A DNA stretch of 64,000 bases from contig NW_026944383.1 of NCBI RefSeq assembly GCF_033439725.1, forward strand, positions 496,001-560,000, given 5' to 3'. Position numbers and translations under genes: made by a program. Source of the stretch: Neurospora tetraspora. Its lineage: Eukaryota > Ascomycota > Sordariomycetes > Sordariales > Sordariaceae. Below are positions 57,805 through 64,000 of this stretch, piece after piece. Numbering within the stretch: the first letter of the stretch is position 1; the number at the start of each line of letters is the position of its first letter. The notes beneath the pieces were generated by a model that ran no database searches, was not told where the DNA came from, and was given only the letters and a program-made list of their open reading frames with translations.

Positions 57805-60801
57805 ATGTCAACAAACAATTCAGGCAACCGCGGCCGTCGCCGCCAATCCCATCGTCTCCTCACCAAGTCCTCGAAAAAACCCAAACCCCCATCCCCCCTC
57901 GCCGCCCTCCTAACAGCCACCTTCCTCCTCCTCATCATCGTCATCTTCCCCCTAGCCATCTCTCTACTACCTCTCCCGGTCGGAGCGAGTGCGTACCCCA
58001 CGGATGATGACTATGGAAGCGAGGAAAAAGGCACACCACCACCACCCGTGATTGCCATAGACTTTGGGGTGACGAACTCGAGGGTTGGGGTTGGGGGTGG
58101 GTTTTGGAGAAAGGGGGAGGGGGAGGTGGAGGTGGAGGTTTTTGGTACTGATGATGGGAAGGGGGGGAGGAAGGTGGTGGTGCCTAATTGGGTTGTTTTT
58201 AGGGATGGGGCTGGGGGTGGGAGTGGGAAGAGTGGTGTTTGGGAGGGAGGAGGGGATGAAGGGGTCGTCGGAGGGGAGGACGAAGTCTACTATGAAGGGG
58301 TGGAGGTTTTAGTAGGAGAGGAGGCGAGGGAGTGGGCTTCTTTGAAGGGGGACGGGGACCCTTCAGCGGCGGCGGTGTTTGATGTAAGGTATGTATGTCA
58401 TTCATCAACCTCTATTCTAACGAAGTCTGGTTTTGCTTTGGCTGGCTGGCTGGCTGGCTGGCTGGCTAACTGCTCCAACAAAAAAGACGTCTCCTAGGCC
58501 GAAACTTCTCCGATCCCGAGTTCCAAAGAGAAATCCGCCATTTGCCCTTCAAGGTCACGCATGACTGTTGTGGTAGTGATGTGCCTGTTATCGAGGTTGA
58601 GATTGAGGAGGATATGAGCATTCTTGCCGGTGAAGGAGGACAGGATAGTAGTAACACGACCGCGAAAAGGGTGTTGAGGTATACCCCTGAGCAAATCACG
58701 GCCATGATTTTTAGGGAGTTGAAGGGGATTGCTGAGAGGGAGATTGGTGAGGAGTAAGTTTCCGTTGTCTTCTTTCTTCTTTTTCCTTCCTTCTTTCCCT
58801 CTTTCCCTCTTGCCCCATCTCTAACAGACTCCCATCATTGCAGCGTCACCCAAGCCGTCGTCACCATCCCCCTCGCCCCCGGTCTCCATTCCTACAGCAC
58901 CGATTCATACACCTCTTTTCCCACCAACTACCAAGCAGCCCAACGATTCGAAGAAGCCTACAGAACCGCCCTCCGCCACGCCGCCTCCCTTGCCGGTTTA
59001 GAAGTAATCCGCTTCGTGAAAGAACCCGTAGCCGCCGCCATAGCCTATGGACTAGATAGGGATTCTGACGGGGAAGAGAGAACGGTGCTCGTGTACGATT
59101 TGGGTGGAACTTCGCTTGATGTCACGGTTGTGACCGTGGAAGAGGGGGTCTTTGAGGTTTTGGGTAGTGAGAGGGTTGAGGGGTGGTATGGGGGGAGAAA
59201 GATGGATGGGAATGTGGCGAGGTGGGTTTTGAAAGAGGTGGCGGCGCGGATGGGACGTGGTGGTGGCCGTGGGGATCGGGATGGGAAGGTAGGTGGTCAT
59301 ATGCAATCGGAAGATATAATGATGCTGGATCCGAAGCTCGTAAGGAAGGTAAAGAAAGAGGTAGCGGAGAGTGTGAAGGTGGCGCTCTCGGGGCAAGAAG
59401 CGGTGGAGATTGATGTCGGGGAACTGTTGACCAACTTGGGCGGGATGGAGAGGAACTTGACCATGACGAGGAGGGACTTTGAGGATGTGAACCATGTTCT
59501 GGTTTACGACACGCTTTCGGCGGTTGGAAGGGTATTGTTGGCTGCCAATGTTTGGTGGAATGAGGTGGATGATGTTATTGTGGTGGGAGGGTCAGGAAAG
59601 ATCCCGATGGTGAGAAGGGTGGTTGAGCGGTACTTTAGGAGGGAGAACATGACGCTCAGGGAAGGAAACGTCGATCCGGCGGAGGCGGTGGTTTTCGGGG
59701 CGGCTATTCAGGCTATGGTGAGTGAAGATTGGATCTTGGGATACGAGGATGTCGAGTTAATGATTATTCACAGGTGCTCTCCGGGGCTGAGTTTGAGGAT
59801 TGCCCGCTGGGTGCCTTTGACATTACTCCGATTGCAATCGGCGTTGAGACGGCAGGAGGTGTCATGGTATGATCTCGTTCCCCCGGTACAAGACCAGTTC
59901 GAGATGTGTTCAAACTGCTGGCTAACAGACTTCAAGACTAGAATCATCCACCGTTACACTCCCATCCCCACAGTCAGTCCATTCCCCCCTTCTTCAAGTC
60001 CTTTAACCAGTTGGCTCTAACACGCCATCATGAACAGCGCCGATCAGCAACATTTACAACATCAACCGGTACGCCCTTTCAACTCATCTATCCATCCGAT
60101 CACACTCCTCTATCTGTCCGCACTAACAGCAAGTAACAGACAACCAAACTACTCTCACCCTCAACATCTTCCAAGGAAACCGCCCCTTCACATCCTCCAA
60201 TCACCTCCTAGCCACAATCCCCATCGACCTCGCCAGCTTCAGCATCGCTCCCAACCTCCCACGAGGTGCTCCCCGGATCTCGTTCACGTTCGAAATCGAC
60301 TCCAATGGTGTCCTGGAAGTGTTCCTTGGCGACCTGAAAGACGATCGAGAGCCAATAGCTACCGTTCAAACTTCCTACGCCGGCGGAAGTTCCGAAGACC
60401 CAGCAAAGTGGGAGAAGATAGAATCCCAGATTGAGGAGGCGGCGCAGTTTGAGATAGAGGATGAGGAGACTAGGGCGAGGCTTAATGCGAGGAGAGAGTT
60501 GGCAGGGATGTTAAATGCGGTTAGGCGGCGTCTTTGGATTGTTGACGCTGACGACAGAGAGGATGTCAGAGAGGAAGCAGGGGCTGTTAGGGATGCGCTC
60601 AGGGCGGCGGAGGTATGGCTGAAAGAGCACTGGGACGTGGAGACTAATACTGCTGAAGAGTTTGTGAAGGAGAAGGAACTGTTGAGTGGTGTTGTGTCAC
60701 CTATTTTGGACATTGTTGACTGGGTTTTTGTTGATGAACTTCCTCCGCGTCCTCCGGGAGAGGGGGGTGGGAGTGAAGTGGGGAGTCACGATGAACTCTA
60801 A
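57805..60801 (+). CDS. Divergent ER-lumenal Hsp70 (BiP-like) with HDEL signal
   Basis: Seven exons: 57805-58388, 58487-58753, 58844-59717, 59774-59866, 59937-59972, 60038-60068 and 60140-60801. All phases fit, giving 848 aa. A hydrophobic signal (about 33-58, cleavage possible after GASA) and the C-terminal HDEL place it in the ER lumen. The nucleotide-binding domain has phosphate-1 IAIDFGVTNSRVGV, RRLLGRNF, EPVAAAIAYGL, phosphate-2 VYDLGGTSLDVTVV and adenosine VVGGSGKIPMVRR. The substrate domain starts FDITPIAIGVETAGGVM, and a helical lid precedes the tail. Measured against Hsc70, Thr13 is Val, Lys71 is Arg, Gly203 is Thr and Thr204 is Ser, while Asp10, Glu175, Asp199 and Asp206 remain. It is too BiP-like in the substrate domain to be Lhs1/Grp170. 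I infer a fast-evolving BiP paralogue, perhaps with weak ATPase. Start 57805 is chosen over the repeat-derived 57694. Confidence 0.85.
58440..58466 (+). repeat. (GGCT)n microsatellite in intron 1 of the Hsp70-like gene
   Basis: Nearly seven GGCT units just before the branch-point-like GGCTAAC, between donor 58389 and acceptor 58486. Confidence 0.95.
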
Positions 60802-61516
60802 ATCTAGGGATGCCTAGTTTACCCGGAGGTCACCACGTTGGAAAGCATGTACACATAATTTCATGAAAGGCCAATCTATACCCGTATCGTAGCAAATTGT
60901 CCAGCAAAGACGACGATACAATACGACAAATACATGCATGCCCTCCGCCCGTTCCTGTACACTTCAAGACGACGACGACGAGAAGGAAGACCCCCATATG
61001 ATAACCCAATCTAACTGAAACGCCATGCTGTGCAACAATCGCTGTTATGTTCTGATTTCATATCATCATCGGAAGAGACATCAAACAAAACAAGCCGCCC
61101 GTTGTTGCTTCCAAGAAAGTCCCGAAGTTCCCTCTTCTTTTTCGAAATGAAACACCGGTGCTAATGCAAAATTTGAGTATGTAGAAGAGAGTAGAGATGT
61201 TGATGTGTGAGGTAGTAGAAGGTAAGGTATGTTAGGTTAGGTAGCGTAGGTAGTGCGCGCCGGTGAGTTTCCAATAGCCGTGGTGATAACAAACGACGTT
61301 TGCCAACACCCACGGCTTTCTCTTTTTTTTCCTCCCTCGCTTGATTTCTGGATTTCCAATTTTGATTTCGTCTTCACCTTCGCCCTCCCCCACCGATGAC
61401 CATATGCGATATGGCCGGTATGGAGAGAAGAAGGTGGACAAGATAGATCTCGAGTGAGACATAGAGGGAACTATCGCTCTCTTTGTCATGGCAATCTGAC
61501 TGCTGGCGCAGTGCGC
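60802..61516. other. Intergenic between the convergent Hsp70-like gene and RCF2
   Basis: 3' flanks of two convergent genes. A GACGACGACGACGAGAAGG run lies at about 60968-60987. No gene seen. Confidence 0.5.
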
Positions 61517-62327
61517 TTAAGCGGAAGCGGAAGCCTTGTTGGCCTCAGCCTCCTCCATGGCCTTCTTATGGGCGAGTCTCTTCTCCTCGGCAGCGACCAT
61601 ATCTGAAGCACAAGTTAGTTAGCGGATCTATGTAAGCTCGAAACAAGCACTTGGGGCAAAAAAAAAAAAAAAAAAAAAAGAACATACCCTGCCAGAGGTT
61701 CTGACCCTCGTACTCCTCCTTCTTGATCTTCTTCTCGATCAAGTGCTGGTGAGTAGGATCGTTGGGATCAACGACCATGACGGTCTCCCACCTGCCCTTG
61801 CCGCTCTTGGCGTCGGCGGTCTCGAAGGCGGCCGTGGCGATGAGGACGGCGAGCGTCAGGCCCTGGGCGTACACACGGGCCTGGACGAGCTTCTGGCTGG
61901 CGCTGAGGTACTTGTTGCGGTTGACGATGGCCATGGCGGCGCCCATGGCGGCGATCCAGGACGCAAAAACGATGCTGTAGCGGTTCTCGCGGCCCCATTC
62001 CTTGAAGCGCTGAGCCGGGGTCATGTTGGCCAGGTGCTCCGCCTCGTGCTTCTTCCTGCCGGCCTCGAGGTACTTCATCCCGGGGTCCTTGGCGCGCTGG
62101 AAGGTGACGCTGTAGCGCTCGGCCAGGATGATGGCGCCGAAGGTGCCCGCCGAGGTAACCAGGAAGGCGCGGAAGGGGAGCGAGAGCTGGCGGATCAGCT
62201 GGTAGCGCTTCATGCCGAACATGACACCGCCGAGACCGAGGATGAGACCGCCGGTACCACCGATCAAACCGCCCTTGACTACCTCGCGGTAGTGAGCCTG
62301 CTCCTCTTCCTTGCTGATGACCTTCAT
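61517..62327 (-). CDS. RCF2: Rcf2-type respiratory supercomplex factor with HIG1 domain
   Basis: Rcf2 is a mitochondrial inner-membrane protein that associates with cytochrome c oxidase and the III-IV supercomplex. Two exons on the minus strand, 62327-61688 and 61602-61517, separated by an 84-nt intron (GTATGT, TTCAG) with a 22-nt T-run, give 241 aa. Glycine-rich helices in the first half (GGLIGGTGGLILGLGGVMFG) form one hairpin. The HIG1 part (about 105-180) has two membrane spans flanking QKLVQARVYAQ, the HIG1 QRRQ-like signature with Gln in place of the first Arg/His. The tail is charged and helical, ending EANKASASA. Without the splice the frame would end in a poly-Phe artefact. Confidence 0.9.
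61658..61679 (+). repeat. A(22) homopolymer in the RCF2 intron
   Basis: 22 consecutive A on the plus strand (T on the coding strand), between the RCF2 donor and branch region. Confidence 0.95.
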
Positions 62328-63477
62328 GGTTGCTGTTGGTGTCGGGTTACCTTTGGTGGTGTGGTGGTGGTGGTGGTATTGTCGTCTTCGTCGTCGTTGG
62401 GATGAGGAAGAAGGTGGAAGTGCGAGGGTTAGGAATTGCGTGCGGAGACAAGTATGTCGTTGCTGTTAGAGGAGCGACGTCGTGAAAGCTAACGTAGGAA
62501 CAAAACTCGTAGCTAGGATCGGTCGGATGGGGTGATGTCGATAGCGTGCACGGAAGCGGGTGCGTGCGGTAGGCCGGGAGTAAAATAATGTGGGGCCGCT
62601 TTGACTAGGAGCAAATGACGCACCACCAACAAGCTGATAACGGAAATCTTGGAAATTTGGAAGACAACTGAAAAGCCGCAAAGCCGTACTTCGCAATTGA
62701 TGAACAACACTGCAAATGTCAATGACGCTTATATACCACTCCTGATGAACATCATCTATTATATATACTGCGAATACTCAACTCACGCTGATCCATGGAG
62801 ATGTTCGTTTCCGTGCTTACTAAAAAAAAAACTCTCTCCCCATCTTCCGATTTTTCCCTCTCGGAACATTTCGCTACCGAGTGCTCTCAACCTCACGCCA
62901 TAGCGGATGAGAGCGACCCGGCGCTTGCTAGAGTGAGCGCGCAGCGAACGGAGCGGACCAATGATGTAATGGAAATACCGAACGGGCCGTGGTGCATACT
63001 TAAAAAGCCGCTGCGTAGCTGCTGCCCTACGAAATGGAAAACCCCCGAGACTCTCCCGGAAGACAATGTGACAGCGGGCAGCCGGGCACCGCCGCACGGT
63101 CCGCACCACCAGCCAAAGAGGACCCTGAACATTTCGTTCGAGTGCCAAGCGCTGCAAATCAATGGCAGCTGAAAGATTTGACGGGCCGCTGTCAGATATG
63201 ATATGAGTATCCCCGCCCATGATAGACAGACAGTTCCCGGGTTAAAGCCGACTGCAACCATGATGAATTTCTCAAAGCCGAATTTCGCGATTGACCATCC
63301 TTCGGTATCTCCTTTTGTCCATTTCGTTGGTAAAACCGTGACATGTGCCGCATCTTCGGCCTTCGTCTTACAAATCTGAGGAAGAAACTCATGGACATAG
63401 ATGGTCCTATTCAAAAGATATATATACCTACACGCATTCCCGCTGTCTACATACTAGTTACATGTACGGGCCTTACT
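62328..63477. other. RCF2 upstream region; no supported gene
   Basis: The RCF2 leader has a GGTGGTGG run at 62356-62376. A 173-codon frame on the minus strand (62893-63414) starts with fairly protein-like composition, but I recognise no family and no splice partner, so I do not call it. Confidence 0.4.
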
Positions 63478-63833
63478 TTAACTTGTAACGTTCACAGGTG
63501 TCGCCGTCCTCGCCGAAGAACGGGATGATCCTGACGCGGAGCTGGATGACTGGGCCGACACGCTGTGATCCACCCTCGTGAGTTCCGGACGGCGAACAAG
63601 CATTCCCGGCCCGTCAGACTACGTCTTCGGCGATTTGGGCCTGATTGGCGGCTCCTTCCAGCCCGAGGGGATCCCTCGTCGCCGAATTTCTTAGACAGGG
63701 CCGTAAGCGGTAATACCGTATGCCGCTCAATACCGGTGGTATTGTAAACCGTTCCGGCCGGCAACCGGGCTCCTTTTGACTTGGGTATCAGCCCCGACCG
63801 GCAGTCGGTCAGGGCACATTCGTACAGGTTCAT
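63478..63833. other. Unresolved coding potential at the right edge
   Basis: Two readings compete. On the minus strand a frame starting at 63833 (MNLYECALTDC...) could splice through GTAGTC and CACAG to a protein-like end (VIQLRVRIIPFFGEDGD, then ERYKLK-stop at about 63478). On the plus strand, an acceptor-like TTCACAG at 63491-63497 leads into a short acidic end (LAEERDDPDAELDDWADTL-stop). Neither has a recognised domain, and the gene may continue outside the window. Confidence 0.25.
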
Positions 63834-64000
63834 CTTGTGTTGACGATCTGCTGGAAATATATTGAACTGCTCGCTTCCTATCCTTCATCGAGTCAGTCAT
63901 TCATTCTAAATGTAGACTCACTCGGCGAGGGATGCGTGAGTGTGTGAAATGTCGAGTAAGCCATGGGTTTCACGGTTCGTGTGGTGTAACTGGCTGTGCC
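63834..64000. other. Window edge, nothing recognised
   Basis: Short AT-richer sequence. I see nothing to annotate. Confidence 0.4.

Noticed and set aside
62893-63414. A 173-codon gene on the minus strand
   Set aside because: No recognisable family, mixed composition and no splice partners that I could defend.

Overview
The window is nuclear DNA of a filamentous ascomycete. The split genes have short introns (about 50-140 nt) with GTAAGT/GTATGT-type donors, CTAAC-type branch points and CAG/TAG acceptors. The gene set is fungal: CYP51/Erg11, Anp1 mannosyltransferase, fungal-rhodopsin-domain protein, Kip2-type kinesin, NLR-like NACHT protein. Sequence style, the dispersed 5S-like relic and protein similarity suggest a Sordariomycete, probably Sordariales (Neurospora/Sordaria-like). 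That placement is an inference; no search was run.

Layout. 1-6.7 kb: a 951-aa low-complexity Ser/Pro-rich protein (+) and the peroxisomal E2 Pex4 (+). 8-14.1 kb: Anp1 (-) and Rpn13 (+) diverge; Rpn13 converges on a Tat-SF1/Cus2 splicing factor (-). 14.8-23.3 kb: ATIC purine enzyme (-), a U6 snRNA gene carrying an intron (+), mitochondrial Hsp78 (-) and GINS subunit Psf1 (+). 25-32.7 kb: Vsb1-like SulP/STAS/cNMP transporter (+), tail to tail with an NLR-like gene (-) whose N-terminal part looks damaged. 32.7-41.6 kb is gene-poor and accessory-looking. It holds an interstitial telomere-type repeat, a diverged 430-bp tandem duplication, a 5S rRNA relic, two 21-bp minisatellites, a 400-bp interval bounded by 17-bp inverted repeats, decayed coding remnants, an eight-exon rhodopsin-domain membrane protein (+) and a small candidate tail-anchored protein (-). 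44.2-60.8 kb: Kip2/KipA kinesin (+), GT23-like glycosyltransferase (+), CYP51 (+) and a very divergent ER Hsp70 ending in HDEL (+). 61.5-62.3 kb: mitochondrial Rcf2/HIG1-type protein (-). The last 1.6 kb is unresolved.

Most genes are single-copy housekeeping genes, each with its own promoter, and there are no operons. Shared themes are proteostasis (Rpn13, Hsp78, ER Hsp70, Pex4), RNA splicing (U6, Tat-SF1) and the secretory/ER pathway (Anp1, GT23-like, CYP51, ER Hsp70).

The two observations most worth a second look are the U6 gene and the ER Hsp70. The U6 gene has a 64-nt spliceosomal intron containing a consensus Pol III A box, and a B box 118 bp past its terminator. The ER Hsp70 has several ATP-site residues replaced, including the position of catalytic Lys71.
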